From positions 62,001-126,000 of the forward strand of contig JAYRVH010000010.1 of assembly GCA_041918615.1 (NCBI GenBank): 64,000 nt of DNA. The letters run 5' to 3'. The notes beneath the pieces were generated by a model. It did no database searches and was not told the origin of the DNA. It saw nothing but the letters and a program-made list of their open reading frames with translations. The translations under genes were made by a program, and so were the position numbers. The stretch comes from JAEUJM01 sp041918615 (lineage in GTDB: Bacteria > Actinomycetota > Acidimicrobiia > Acidimicrobiales > DATDAH01). This document shows, piece after piece, positions 33,424-42,238 of the stretch (position 1 is the stretch's first letter; each line of letters begins with the position of its first letter).

Positions 33424-34542
33424 TCAGTCGTACAGGATCACCCCGAGGAGGGCGGCTGCGCTCGCAACACCGTGGCCGGCCGCAGCGGCGGCATCGATGG
33501 CGGCGGCGGCCGCGGGGGTGTCGAGGTCGTCGTCGAGGGCGAGGCGGACCTCGTCGAGCGCGCCGTCGCCGCTGCCGGCATCGGCCCACCGTCCGAGGCG
33601 CTCCGTGGCGGCGGGCATGAGGCCGTCGGTCCACTCCCAAGAATCGCGGTAGTGGTGACCCACGACGGCCAGCCGGATGGCGCGGGCGTCGTGGGCCTCG
33701 AGCAGGTCGTGGACGAAGACCAGGTTGCCGAGCGACTTCGACATCTTCTCGCCGTCCATCTGCACCATCGCCTGGTGCATCCAGTGACGCACGAAGGTCT
33801 GGCCCGTGGCTGCCTCGGACTGCGCCGCCTCGCACTCGTGGTGCGGGAAGATCAGGTCGGCCCCCCCGCCGTGCAGGTCGATGGTCGTGTCGAGCTCGCG
33901 CAACGCCAGCGCCGAGCACTCGATGTGCCAGCCGGGCCGACCCGGGCCCCACAGCGACTCCCACGAGGGCTCGTCGGGGGCCGACGGCTGCCAGAGCACG
34001 AAGTCCAGGGGGTCACGCTTGTTCGGGTCGTCCGGGCTCCCGCCGCGCTCGGCGGCCAGCGCCAGCATCTCCCCACGGGAGAGGTGGCTCACCTGGCCGA
34101 ACCGCGGGAACGAGCCCACGTCGAAGTAGACGGCGCCGCCCGCCTCGTAGGCGTAGCCCTGGTCGAGCACCATGCCGATGAAGCCGCGGATGTCGGCGAT
34201 GGCCGAGGTGGCACGCGGCTCACTCCAACTGGGGAGGATGCCGAGCGCGTCCATGTCGGCGTCGAAGCGGGCCATCTCGGCCGCGGCCAGGTCCAGGTAG
34301 TGCACCCCCACCTCGCGCGCCTTGCGCAACATGTCGTCGTCCACGTCGGTGACGTTGCGCACACAGCGGGTCTCGTGCCCGCGGTCACGCAACCGGCGCT
34401 GCAGGACATCGTAGGTGAGGTACACGGCCGCGTGGCCAAGGTGCGAGGCATCGTAGGGCGTGATGCCGCAGGTGTACATGGTGACGACCTGGCCCGGCTC
34501 GAACGGCACGATCGCGCGTCGGGCCGTGTCGTACAGCCGCAT
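33424..34542 (-). CDS. mshC: MshC-like cysteine:GlcN-inositol ligase (mycothiol biosynthesis)
   Basis: MshC, a relative of cysteinyl-tRNA synthetase, joins cysteine to glucosaminyl-inositol in mycothiol synthesis. The N-terminus MYTCGITPYDASHLGH and the blocks NVTDVDDDML, ERGGSPDDPNKRDPLDFVLW, GRPGWHIECSALA and GGGADLIFPHHE match MshC rather than CysS. The zinc Cys25 and nucleotide motifs HLGH and KMSKS are present, and there is no C-terminal anticodon-binding domain. At 372 residues it is shorter than mycobacterial MshC, mainly at the N-terminus. The ATG at 34542 is chosen over GTG at 34551. npdG is directly upstream. Confidence 0.85.
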   Translation of the reverse strand: MRLYDTARRAIVPFEPGQVVTMYTCGITPYDASHLGHAAVYLTYDVLQRRLRDRGHETRCVRNVTDVDDDMLRKAREVGVHYLDLAAAEMARFDADMDALGILPSWSEPRATSAIADIRGFIGMVLDQGYAYEAGGAVYFDVGSFPRFGQVSHLSRGEMLALAAERGGSPDDPNKRDPLDFVLWQPSAPDEPSWESLWGPGRPGWHIECSALALRELDTTIDLHGGGADLIFPHHECEAAQSEAATGQTFVRHWMHQAMVQMDGEKMSKSLGNLVFVHDLLEAHDARAIRLAVVGHHYRDSWEWTDGLMPAATERLGRWADAGSGDGALDEVRLALDDDLDTPAAAAAIDAAAAAGHGVASAAALLGVILYD

Positions 34543-34582
34543 GGCGGTCACCGCTCGCGCTCGGCGGGCCCGACCGACGAGA

Positions 34583-35239
34583 TCACTCGTCGATGCCGGT
34601 GAACTTCACCGCGGCGCGGGTCTTGTACCGCACGTTGAGCTGCAGCAGCACGGCCGCGAAGGCCTCGATCGGCGCCGCGTTCGACAGTTCGCCCGCGTCG
34701 AGTGGACGCATGTCGACCAGCTTGCGGACGATCTCGGAGGCGGTCTCGGTGGCCGACGGGTGGTCGGAGCAGATGAGCACGTCGCTCTCGACCGGGTGGT
34801 CGAGGTCGCCCAGCTCCTTGGCCGGCACGTGATGGAACCCTGCGGCCACCAGCGACTTGGGCACCGCCGCCTGGACGCTGGCCGCGACCGAGCCGCGGGG
34901 CGGCACGAGCGGCTGGAACTCGTGGCCGACCTTCGCGAGCGCGTTGGCCATGGAGATGACCACCTTGCCCCGCAACTGGCGCGACACGGACGAGGCCGTC
35001 GATGCCGCCGCGTCCCAGGGCGTGGCGATCACCACGACCTCGGCGCCGGCTGCGCCTTCGTTGTCGGCTGATCCGATGGACAGGCCACGGTCGGGCCACC
35101 GCTCAAGGAGGCGATCGCGCTCCTCCATGGCCCGGTACTGCGAACGTGAACCGATGATGACATCGAACCCGCCCGACGCCAGCCGGGCCGCCATCGCCCG
35201 ACCGGCCGGACCGGTTCCTCCCAGCACTCCGATCTGCAC
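34583..35239 (-). CDS. npdG: F420-dependent NADP reductase
   Basis: The enzyme exchanges hydride between NADP(H) and coenzyme F420. The 218 residues start MQIGVLGGTGPAGRAMAARL, a Rossmann GxGxxG variant typical of NpdG, and include IIGSRSQYRA (the NADP phosphate site), VVVIATPWDAA and ISMANALAKVG. It implies that the cell makes F420, although no F420 biosynthesis genes are in the window. It is the first gene of the minus-strand run npdG-mshC-plsC-thrS and is divergent from fabI over 150 bases that hold no other feature I can support. Confidence 0.92.
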   Translation of the reverse strand: MQIGVLGGTGPAGRAMAARLASGGFDVIIGSRSQYRAMEERDRLLERWPDRGLSIGSADNEGAAGAEVVVIATPWDAAASTASSVSRQLRGKVVISMANALAKVGHEFQPLVPPRGSVAASVQAAVPKSLVAAGFHHVPAKELGDLDHPVESDVLICSDHPSATETASEIVRKLVDMRPLDAGELSNAAPIEAFAAVLLQLNVRYKTRAAVKFTGIDE

Positions 35240-35389
35240 GCCGAAACCCTATCTCTGGCTCTCCGCCTTACGGCTCATCGCGGTCGACAAGGCCCGGGAA
35301 CCTGGTTTCCGATCGCCGGGTCGGCCGCCCCCCTCCTACGGGGCCCTGTCGCCGTAACCTCGGAGCGGCCGCGACGATCGGAGTCATCT

Positions 35390-36157
35390 GTGGGAGTCCT
35401 CGAAGGCAAGCGCATCCTGATAACCGGCGTGCTCACCGACGCCTCCCTGGCGTTCGGGGTGGCACGGCTCGCCCAGGAGGAAGGCGCCGACGTCGTCCTC
35501 ACCGGGGCCGGACGGGGGCTCCGGCTCACGCGACGCACGGCCCGCAAGCTCCCTACCGAGCCCGAGGTGCTCGAGTTCGATGCTGGCGACGCGACCCATC
35601 CCACCGCGTTGCGGGACGCGCTCGCCGAGCGGTGGGGCACCGTCGACGGCGCGCTGCACGCCATCGGCTTCGCGCCAGAGGCCTGCCTCGGCGGCCATTT
35701 CATGGACGCCCCGTGGGCCGACGTCGCCGTCGCACTGCAGATCTCGGCGTACTCGCTCAAGTCGCTGGCCGCGGCCGTGGCTCCCTTGATGACTGACGGC
35801 GGTTCCATCGTGGGCCTCGACTTCGACGCCCGGGTGGCGTGGCCCGCCTACGACTGGATGGGGGTGGCCAAGGCCGCGCTCGAGTCCACCGCCCGGTACC
35901 TCGCCCGCGACCTCGGCGGCCGACAGGTCCGGGTCAACCTCGTCGCCGCCGGACCGGTGAAGACGCTCGCGGCCCGGTCCATCCCGGGATTCGCGCACTT
36001 CGAGGACGTCTGGGACGCACGAGCGCCCCTCGGGTGGGACGTGACCGACAGCGAGCCGGTCGCGAGGGCGTGCGTTGCGCTGCTCTCCGACTGGTTCCCG
36101 TCCACCACCGGCGAGATGATCCACGTGGACGGCGGCTTCCACGCCGTCGGGGCGTGA
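35390..36157 (+). CDS. fabI: Enoyl-acyl carrier protein reductase (FabI/InhA family)
   Basis: FabI reduces the enoyl-ACP double bond in fatty acid elongation. The 255-residue short-chain dehydrogenase has the family start LEGKRILITGVLTDASLAFG and active-site Tyr154 and Lys161 (YDWMGVAK, the Y-x6-K spacing of FabI). It also has AAGPVKTLAARSIPGF and a GxMIHVDGGFHAVG ending. GTG at 35390 has GGAG seven bases upstream. It is a single plus-strand gene ending 34 bases from the convergent hypD, with a hairpin between. Confidence 0.94.
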   Translation: MGVLEGKRILITGVLTDASLAFGVARLAQEEGADVVLTGAGRGLRLTRRTARKLPTEPEVLEFDAGDATHPTALRDALAERWGTVDGALHAIGFAPEACLGGHFMDAPWADVAVALQISAYSLKSLAAAVAPLMTDGGSIVGLDFDARVAWPAYDWMGVAKAALESTARYLARDLGGRQVRVNLVAAGPVKTLAARSIPGFAHFEDVWDARAPLGWDVTDSEPVARACVALLSDWFPSTTGEMIHVDGGFHAVGA

Positions 36158-36163
36158 CGGGTC

Positions 36164-36190
36164 GCGCGGGCTCCTCGCGAGCGGCCGCGC
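36164..36190. terminator. Candidate bidirectional terminator hairpin between fabI and hypD
   Basis: GCGCGG-GCTC at 36164-36173 can pair with GAGC and CCGCGC at 36179-36190, leaving a five-base loop and a two-base bulge. The position, between convergent fabI and hypD stops, suits a terminator for both. No U-tract follows on either strand, so it would have to act by the structure alone or together with Rho. Confidence 0.4.
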
Positions 36191-36191
36191 T

Positions 36192-37319
36192 CTACCGGGG
36201 TGCGCCGAGGGTGATCGCCACGTCTCGATGGAGGCGGCCGAAGTTGTAGTAGGCGGCGCAGGCGCCCTCGGACGAGACCATGCAGGTGCCGATCGGGGTC
36301 TCGGGGGTGCAGGCCGTGCCGAAGACCTTGCACTCCCACGGCTTGATGACGCCCTTGAGGACCTCACCGCACTGGCAGGCCTTGGGGTCGGCAACCCGGA
36401 CGCCCGGGACCGGGTACCTGGCCTCGGCGTCCCACGGCGCGAACTCCGGGCGAAGGGCGAGCGCGCTCTCGGAGATGAACCCGAGCCCGCGCCACTCGAA
36501 GTGGGGGCGCAGCGAGAAGACCTCGGCCAGCACGGCGAGCGCCCGGGGGTTGCCCTCGTCGCGCACCACCCGGGTGTACTGGTTCTCGACCTCGCAGCGG
36601 CCCTCCCTGATCTGCGCCAGCAACATGGCGATCGCGGCCAGCACGTCGAGCGGTTCGAAGCCGGCGGTGACGAACGGCTTCCCGTGGACCTCGGGCACGA
36701 ACCGGTACGGGCGGTTGCCGATCACCGTGGACACGTGCCCCGGTCCGAGGAACCCGTCGAGGCGCAGGTCGGGCGACTGCAGGATGGCCCGGATCGGGGG
36801 AACGATGGTGACGTGGTTGGAGAACACCGAGAAGTTCATGATCCGCTCGTCACGGGCGCGCAGGAGGGTGAGCGCGGTCGAGGGGGCGGTCGTCTCGAAT
36901 CCGACGGCGAGGAAGACGACCTCCCGGTCGGGGCGCTCGGAGGCGATCCGGAGCGCGTCGAGCGGCGAGTACACCATCCGGACGTCCGCCCCGCGCGCCT
37001 TGGCTTCGAGCAGGTTGCCGCGCGCGCCGGGCACCCGCATCATGTCGCCGAAGGTCGTGAAGATGACGCCTGGCGTCTCCGCCAGGGCGATGGCGTCGTC
37101 GATGCGACCCATCGGGATCACGCAGACCGGGCAGCCCGGGCCGTGGACGAGCGAGACGGTGTCCGGCAGGACCGCCTCGATCCCGTGCCGGTAGATGGTG
37201 TGGGTGTGACCGCCGCAGATCTCCATGAACCGGTGGTCGCCATCCGCCGCGAGGTCGGCGATGACGTCGAGGACCCGTCGGGCGGCGACGGGGTCGCGGT
37301 ACTCGCCCACGAACCTCAC
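36192..37319 (-). CDS. hypD: Hydrogenase maturation protein HypD
   Basis: HypD is the iron-sulfur scaffold where the Fe(CN)2CO part of the [NiFe] centre is built with HypC. The 375 residues contain all signature elements: MEICGGHTHTI, GPGCPVCVIP, and the C-terminal cluster-binding cysteines in ACQCGEVLKG-type, FGTACTPETPIGTCM and EGACAAYYNFGR. Length is standard. The start is GTG at 37319, overlapping the hypC stop as GTGA, so HypC and HypD are made together as expected for their complex. It is the last gene of the minus-strand hyp run. Confidence 0.97.
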   Translation of the reverse strand: MRFVGEYRDPVAARRVLDVIADLAADGDHRFMEICGGHTHTIYRHGIEAVLPDTVSLVHGPGCPVCVIPMGRIDDAIALAETPGVIFTTFGDMMRVPGARGNLLEAKARGADVRMVYSPLDALRIASERPDREVVFLAVGFETTAPSTALTLLRARDERIMNFSVFSNHVTIVPPIRAILQSPDLRLDGFLGPGHVSTVIGNRPYRFVPEVHGKPFVTAGFEPLDVLAAIAMLLAQIREGRCEVENQYTRVVRDEGNPRALAVLAEVFSLRPHFEWRGLGFISESALALRPEFAPWDAEARYPVPGVRVADPKACQCGEVLKGVIKPWECKVFGTACTPETPIGTCMVSSEGACAAYYNFGRLHRDVAITLGAPR

Positions 37320-37585
37320 GTGATCGTCGATTCGGCCACGGACGGGGCCGCGTCGTCATCGTTCTGCCCGATGGACCCGAGCGCTTCGAGCGCGCGGGCC
37401 GCATCCGCCTCGTCGATCCGTGAGAGCGCGAAGCCCACGTGGATCAGCACCCAGTCCCCCACGCGCAGGTCGTCCCCGAGCAGGCCCACATGGATGTCGC
37501 GGCGGACGCCGGCGACGTCGATCCTGGCGAGCGGGGCGTTCGACGGACGCAGCTCGACGATCTGGCCGGGGATCCCGAGGCACAT
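37316..37585 (-). CDS. hypC: Hydrogenase maturation chaperone HypC
   Basis: HypC carries the iron-ligand complex from HypD to the hydrogenase large subunit. It begins MCLGIPGQIVEL, whose Cys2 is essential after Met removal, and continues with GVRRDIHVGLL and VGDWVLIHVGFALSRID. The acidic tail (NDDDAAPSVAES) is a little long, total 89 residues. AAAGGAA upstream of the ATG at 37585 gives a clear ribosome-binding site. A 70-base gap separates it from hypF. Confidence 0.96.
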   Translation of the reverse strand: MCLGIPGQIVELRPSNAPLARIDVAGVRRDIHVGLLGDDLRVGDWVLIHVGFALSRIDEADAARALEALGSIGQNDDDAAPSVAESTIT

Positions 37586-37655
37586 GCTCAGTTCCTTTCG
37601 TTCGGTGTGCGCCCGAGGGAGCGGGCGGACGGGGCCATCACGACGGGCGTCATGA

Positions 37656-39983
37656 CTAGCACGGGAGGACTGCGCCCGTCGCCACGCGGTCGACCGAGGC
37701 GGCAATGGCCGCCTGGCCGATACTGATGCCCCCGTCGTTCGGGGGCACCTGTCGATGGAGGAGGACCTCGAGTCCGGCAGCCGCGAGGTCCGACGCCACC
37801 ACCTCGGTGAGCCGGGCGTTCTGGAACACTCCCCCGGTGAGGGCGACGGTGTCGAGGCCCCGCGATCCGGCCAGCGTGACGGCGAGGGACGCGGCGGCGC
37901 GACCCAGCCCCTCGTGGAACCCGGCCGCCACCGTCTCGGGAGGCGTTCCGCGGTCACGTTCGGTGATCACCGTGGCGATCAGCGCCCCCGGGTCGAGCAC
38001 CGGCAGCGTCCCCCCACCCATGATCTCGGCCGCGTAGCGGGGAGCGGCCGCACGGGGCACGGTCCGGGCCAGCGCCTCGAGCTCGATAGCGGCCTGACCC
38101 TCGTAGCTGACGATCGACCGGAGCCCCAGGAGCGCAGCCACCGCGTCGAAGAGCCGACCCATGCTCGTCGTCACCGGCGTCCGCGCCGAGCGCACGAGAT
38201 CGTGCACCGCCCCACCCCGGGGATCGAGGCGGTTCGCCTCCGCGACCGCCGCGTCCGGCCCCAGGGCGCGGTCGACCCACGAGACGGCCATGCGCCAAGG
38301 CTCGCGGATCGCCGCGGCCCCGCCTGGCAGCGCCACCGGCGCAAGGTGCGCGACACGCTCGCAGCCGGTGAGGTCGGCGGCCAGGAACTCGCCGCCCCAG
38401 AGCGCCCCTCCGTGCCCGTATCCCAGACCATCGAAGGCAAGGCCGAGCACGAGGTCACGGCGCCGGTGATCGACGAGGCAGGACGCCACGTGCGCGTGGT
38501 GATGCTGGACACCCAACGTGGGCAGCGCGGTGTCGAGCGCCCACTTGGTGCTCAGGTAGTCGGGGTGCAGGTCGTGGGCGACGACCTCTGGCATCACCCC
38601 GAGCAGGGCACAGAGGTGCTCGATGGCCTGTACGTGGGACGCGAAGGCGCGGGGGTGGGCGAGGTCGCCGAGATGGTGGCTCGTCACGATGTCGGATCCC
38701 CGGGCCACCGACACCGTGCTCTTCAGCTCGGCGCCGACCGCCAGCACCCGACGACGGGCGGGACGGAGCAGCGAGAACGGCTCGGGGGCGTAGCCGCGGG
38801 AGCGCCGCAACACCTGGGTCCGGCCGCCCGTCGACCGCGCCACCGAGTCGTCGCACCGTACGTGGATGGCACGATCATGGGTCAACACCCCGTCGGTCAA
38901 CGGTTCGAGCCTCGTGAAGACATCGGGGTCGGTGTGGGCGATGGGCTCGTCGCCGACGTTGCCGCTGGTCATCACGAGGGGGCGGTCGACGGCCCGCAGC
39001 AGCAGGTGGTGCAGGGCCGTGTAGGGCAGCAGGAGCCCCAGTTCGGGCATCGCCGGTGCGACCCGCGACGCAATGGTCCGTGGGCCGGCGTCCCTGCGGG
39101 GGGCCAGGACGATGGGCCGCCGGGCCGATCGAAGGGCACGCTCCGCGTCGGCGTCGAGCCCGCAAAGCGAGCGTGCCGCCGCGAGGTCGGGCACCATCAC
39201 CGCGAAAGCCTTGTCGTCACGGTGCTTCCGGCGACGGAGCTCCTCGACGGCGGCTTCGTCGGTGGCGTCGACGGCCAGGTGGAAGCCGCCGATGCCCTTC
39301 ACCGCCACGATCCGCCCGGCCCGGAGGGCTTCGGACGCCGCGTCGAGGGCGTCCCCCTTCGCCGCGAGCGGCCGGCCGGACGGGGTGCAGTACACCAGCG
39401 CCGGCCCGCAGTCGGCACACGCGTTCGGCTGGGCGTGGAACCGACGGTCGAGCGGGTCGTCGTACTCCCGACGGCACGGGTCGCACATGGCGAACCCCGC
39501 CATCGTCGTGGCTGCCCGGTCGTAGGGCACCGCTCGCACGATCGTGTATCGCGGCCCGCAGTTCGTGCAGTTCGTGAACGGGTACCGGTACCGGCGGTCG
39601 GCGGGATCGTCGACCTCGGCGAGACAGGCCGCGCAGGTGGCCGTGTCGATCCCCACCGGCACCTCGGGATCGCCGTCGGCTGCGCTCTCGAGGATCGAGA
39701 AGCCGACGAGAGCCGCCTCGGACGCGACCTCGGTGACCTCGGTGACCGCAAGGTGCTCGACGCGTGCGCGCGGGGGCTGCTCCTCGATCAGCCGGCGGCA
39801 CAGCTCCGCGATGCGGTCGGGTCGGCCCTCCACCTCGATCAGGACCCCCGCCGTGTCGTTGCGGACACTGCCGTTGAGACCGAGGGCGACGGCGAGGCGG
39901 TAGACGAAGGGTCGGAACCCCACGCCCTGCACCGTGCCTGTGACGCGGAGGCGGGTGCGCTGCGGGGGGTCGAAGGGGCTCAA
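37656..39983 (-). CDS. hypF: Carbamoyltransferase HypF
   Basis: HypF makes the cyanide ligands from carbamoyl phosphate. The 775-residue protein has, in order, an acylphosphatase domain (TGTVQGVGFRPFVYRLA), paired zinc fingers (CAACLAEVDD with CTNCGP, then CDPCRREYDD with CADCGP), a YrdC-like domain (VAVKGIGGFHLAVDA), and a Kae1-like C-terminal domain with VQHHHAHVASCL and a FDGLGYGHGGALWGGEFL-type block. All catalytic regions are intact. The start is TTG at 39983, overlapping the hypE stop as TTGA. It needs the HypE cysteine as acceptor. Confidence 0.97.
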   Translation of the reverse strand: MSPFDPPQRTRLRVTGTVQGVGFRPFVYRLAVALGLNGSVRNDTAGVLIEVEGRPDRIAELCRRLIEEQPPRARVEHLAVTEVTEVASEAALVGFSILESAADGDPEVPVGIDTATCAACLAEVDDPADRRYRYPFTNCTNCGPRYTIVRAVPYDRAATTMAGFAMCDPCRREYDDPLDRRFHAQPNACADCGPALVYCTPSGRPLAAKGDALDAASEALRAGRIVAVKGIGGFHLAVDATDEAAVEELRRRKHRDDKAFAVMVPDLAAARSLCGLDADAERALRSARRPIVLAPRRDAGPRTIASRVAPAMPELGLLLPYTALHHLLLRAVDRPLVMTSGNVGDEPIAHTDPDVFTRLEPLTDGVLTHDRAIHVRCDDSVARSTGGRTQVLRRSRGYAPEPFSLLRPARRRVLAVGAELKSTVSVARGSDIVTSHHLGDLAHPRAFASHVQAIEHLCALLGVMPEVVAHDLHPDYLSTKWALDTALPTLGVQHHHAHVASCLVDHRRRDLVLGLAFDGLGYGHGGALWGGEFLAADLTGCERVAHLAPVALPGGAAAIREPWRMAVSWVDRALGPDAAVAEANRLDPRGGAVHDLVRSARTPVTTSMGRLFDAVAALLGLRSIVSYEGQAAIELEALARTVPRAAAPRYAAEIMGGGTLPVLDPGALIATVITERDRGTPPETVAAGFHEGLGRAAASLAVTLAGSRGLDTVALTGGVFQNARLTEVVASDLAAAGLEVLLHRQVPPNDGGISIGQAAIAASVDRVATGAVLPC

Positions 39984-41065
39984 CAGATTCTCGGCAGCGG
40001 ATCGCCGACCAGCATGTCGACGATCCGTGTCCCGCCGAACGACGTCCTCAGCACGACGAGGCCGTCCGGTGCCTCCCGGACCTCGCCGATGGCGGCGCTG
40101 CGCGCGCCCAGGGGATGGGCCCGCATCGCCACCAACGCCGCGTCGGCCTGATCGGCGGGAACGACGGCCACCAGCTTGCCCTCGTTGGCCACATAGAGCG
40201 GGTCGATACCCAACAGGTCACAGGCGCCGTTCACCGCCGGGTCGATCGGCAGGGCGTCCTCCTCGAGCACCACCGCCAGGCGGGCATCCCGCGCCAGCTC
40301 GTTGCAGACCGTGCCGAGCCCCCCGCGTGTCGGGTCGCGGAGCCAACGGACGTCCGGCGCGGCCGCCAGGAGTGCCTCGACGAGGCCGTTGAGGGGTGCG
40401 GTGTCCGAGCGGACGTCGGCCTCCAGAGCCAGGTCGCCACGGGCCAGCATGACCGCCATCCCGTGGTCGCCGATCGTGCCCGACACGAGCACCCGATCAC
40501 CGGGCCGGACCCCCGACGGGCCGAGCTCACGCCCGGGGGGGACCACCCCGACGCCGGCGGTGGCGATGTAGAGGCCGTCGGCGGCACCGGCGCCGACGAC
40601 CTTGGTGTCGCCGGTCACCACCGCGACACCGGCGGCCCGGGACGCGGTGGCCATGTCGTCGGCGATGTAGCGGAGCTCGTCGACCGGGAACCCCTCCTCG
40701 AGCACGAAGGCCGCCGAGATCCAGCGAGGTTGCGCGCCCACCATCGACAGGTCGTTCACGGTGCCGTGCACCGCGAGGTGCCCGATGGAGCCCCCGGGGA
40801 AGCGGAGCGGGTCGACCACGAAGGAGTCGGTGCTGAACGCCAACCGCTCGCCCGAGGGGAGGGTCAGCAGGGCAGCGTCCGCGAGCGGGACCGGCTCCGC
40901 CTGGCCGAACGCCTCGATGAAGACGGCGTCGACGAGCGCGGCCGAGGCCTTGCCGCCCGCGCCGTGGGCGAGGGTGATCACCTCATCGGTGAATCGCGGG
41001 CGTCGACGACGGAACGCCTCGACGCGCTCGAGGACCGCCTCCTCCCGATCGGCGTCTTCGACCAT
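39980..41065 (-). CDS. hypE: Hydrogenase maturation protein HypE
   Basis: HypE dehydrates the carbamoyl group delivered by HypF to its C-terminal cysteine. The 361 residues end in PLPRIC, so the terminal cysteine (Cys361) that becomes the thiocyanate is present. Upstream are the PurM-like blocks ITLAHGAGGKAS, FSTDSFVVDPLRFPGG, VVTGDTKVVG and WLRDPTRGGLGT. The ATG at 41065 overlaps the stop of the SIS-domain gene as TGATG. HypE and HypF are encoded back to back, fitting their direct contact. Confidence 0.96.
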   Translation of the reverse strand: MVEDADREEAVLERVEAFRRRRPRFTDEVITLAHGAGGKASAALVDAVFIEAFGQAEPVPLADAALLTLPSGERLAFSTDSFVVDPLRFPGGSIGHLAVHGTVNDLSMVGAQPRWISAAFVLEEGFPVDELRYIADDMATASRAAGVAVVTGDTKVVGAGAADGLYIATAGVGVVPPGRELGPSGVRPGDRVLVSGTIGDHGMAVMLARGDLALEADVRSDTAPLNGLVEALLAAAPDVRWLRDPTRGGLGTVCNELARDARLAVVLEEDALPIDPAVNGACDLLGIDPLYVANEGKLVAVVPADQADAALVAMRAHPLGARSAAIGEVREAPDGLVVLRTSFGGTRIVDMLVGDPLPRIC

Positions 41066-42237
41066 CAGCTCGCCGCCGCGACCAGCGCCTGCACGCGGGA
41101 CCACAGCTCGATTGCCAGCGCCGCCTGTGCCTCCTGGACCCGGTGCACGCTGTCCGAGCGAACCGACACGCAGTGCGCCACATCGGGCGAGCGCGAGCAA
41201 CGTCCACCGCCTCCACCAACCATGGCCACCGTCGCAAGCCCGCGGCGCCGCGCCTCCCCGAAGGCGGGGAGCAGGTTCCGGGAGTCCCCGCTGGTCGAGA
41301 TGCCCAGGGCGGCGTCCTCGGCCTTCGCGTAGGCGCTGATCTGGCGCGAGAAGACGACATCGACGCCGACGTCGTTGGCGAGCGCGGTCAGGACGGCACC
41401 GTCCTGCGCCAGGCAACGGGCCGAGACGGGGGTGCCGACGGGCGGCTCGGCGAAGAGCGAGGCCATCGAGGCCGCGGCGCTGGCGCTGCCACCGTTCCCG
41501 AAGGTGAACAGGGTGCCGCCGCCCAGGAGCCTCGCGGCCAGCTCCCGCGCGATCACGTCGAGCTGCTCGTCGGCCGCCGCGATCGCCTCGCCCTGGAGGC
41601 GCAGGCTCTCGGCCCACTTGGTCGCCGCCGAGCGCGCCAGGTCGGCCAGCAGGGGGGCGCCGTCGGTCGCGGCACCGTCCAGGAACGGGTACAGGAAGCC
41701 GGTGGCCTCGATCGTGGCCTCTCGCCTGCCTCGGGCCCCACCGAGGAGGCCCGGGTGCTCGAGGCAGACGTGGGTGAGCTCCCAGAGCACGTGGTACACG
41801 AGGACCAGATGACCGGAGTGCCCCGCGAGCGGGCCCGCGTCCTCCACCCACAAGACGTGGTCGGCGGCCCCTGGCGCGGGGCGGTGGCCGGCACCGATCC
41901 ACACGGTCTCGACACCCATGGCGGACGCCCGGCCCATCAGGTCGATCACCGACGGCTCGGTTGCGCCCGAGACGGCGAGGACCACGTCGCCCCGGGCAGC
42001 AGCGCGGCGCCCCGGGCCGATGATGTCGATGGCGTCGACGGCGAGCGCCGGGAGTGCGGGCTTGCCCACCATGGCCGGATGCACGAACTCGACGGCCACG
42101 TGCCCGGCATGCGACGGCCAGGGCGGGGATGTGCTCCAGAGCGTTGCCCCTTCAGAGAACCGGCGGGCCAACGCCAGCGCGGCGTCGACGAGGTGCTCGA
42201 CGAGGTCGTCGTGCTGGGTCGAGCCGGAGATGCCCAC
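41065..42237 (-). CDS. Double SIS-domain protein (GmhA-like C-terminal half) in the hyp cluster
   Basis: The 390-residue protein has two sugar-isomerase folds. The first covers about residues 30-180, with VLAVSGATEPSVIDLMGRA as its sugar-phosphate loop. The second, from about residue 230, resembles phosphoheptose isomerase: LFTFGNGGSASAAASMAS, QDGAVLTALANDVGVDVVF and LGISTSGDSRNLLPAF. The role is not known. SIS or phosphoheptose-isomerase-like genes are found near hydrogenase genes in some actinobacteria, so a maturation or regulatory role is possible. The GTG at 42237 lies one base after the DUF6285 stop and the gene is coupled to hypE by TGATG, so it belongs to the hyp operon. Confidence 0.85.
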   Translation of the reverse strand: MGISGSTQHDDLVEHLVDAALALARRFSEGATLWSTSPPWPSHAGHVAVEFVHPAMVGKPALPALAVDAIDIIGPGRRAAARGDVVLAVSGATEPSVIDLMGRASAMGVETVWIGAGHRPAPGAADHVLWVEDAGPLAGHSGHLVLVYHVLWELTHVCLEHPGLLGGARGRREATIEATGFLYPFLDGAATDGAPLLADLARSAATKWAESLRLQGEAIAAADEQLDVIARELAARLLGGGTLFTFGNGGSASAAASMASLFAEPPVGTPVSARCLAQDGAVLTALANDVGVDVVFSRQISAYAKAEDAALGISTSGDSRNLLPAFGEARRRGLATVAMVGGGGGRCSRSPDVAHCVSVRSDSVHRVQEAQAALAIELWSRVQALVAAAS

Positions 42238-42238
42238 C

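Noticed and set aside
30605..33652. Plus-strand open frame of about 1,000 codons
   Set aside because: It is the complement of thrS and plsC, both clear genes, and has no domain.
33424..34542. Cysteinyl-tRNA synthetase
   Set aside because: TPYDASHLGH and the absence of an anticodon-binding domain fit MshC better. The related enzyme cannot be fully ruled out from sequence alone.
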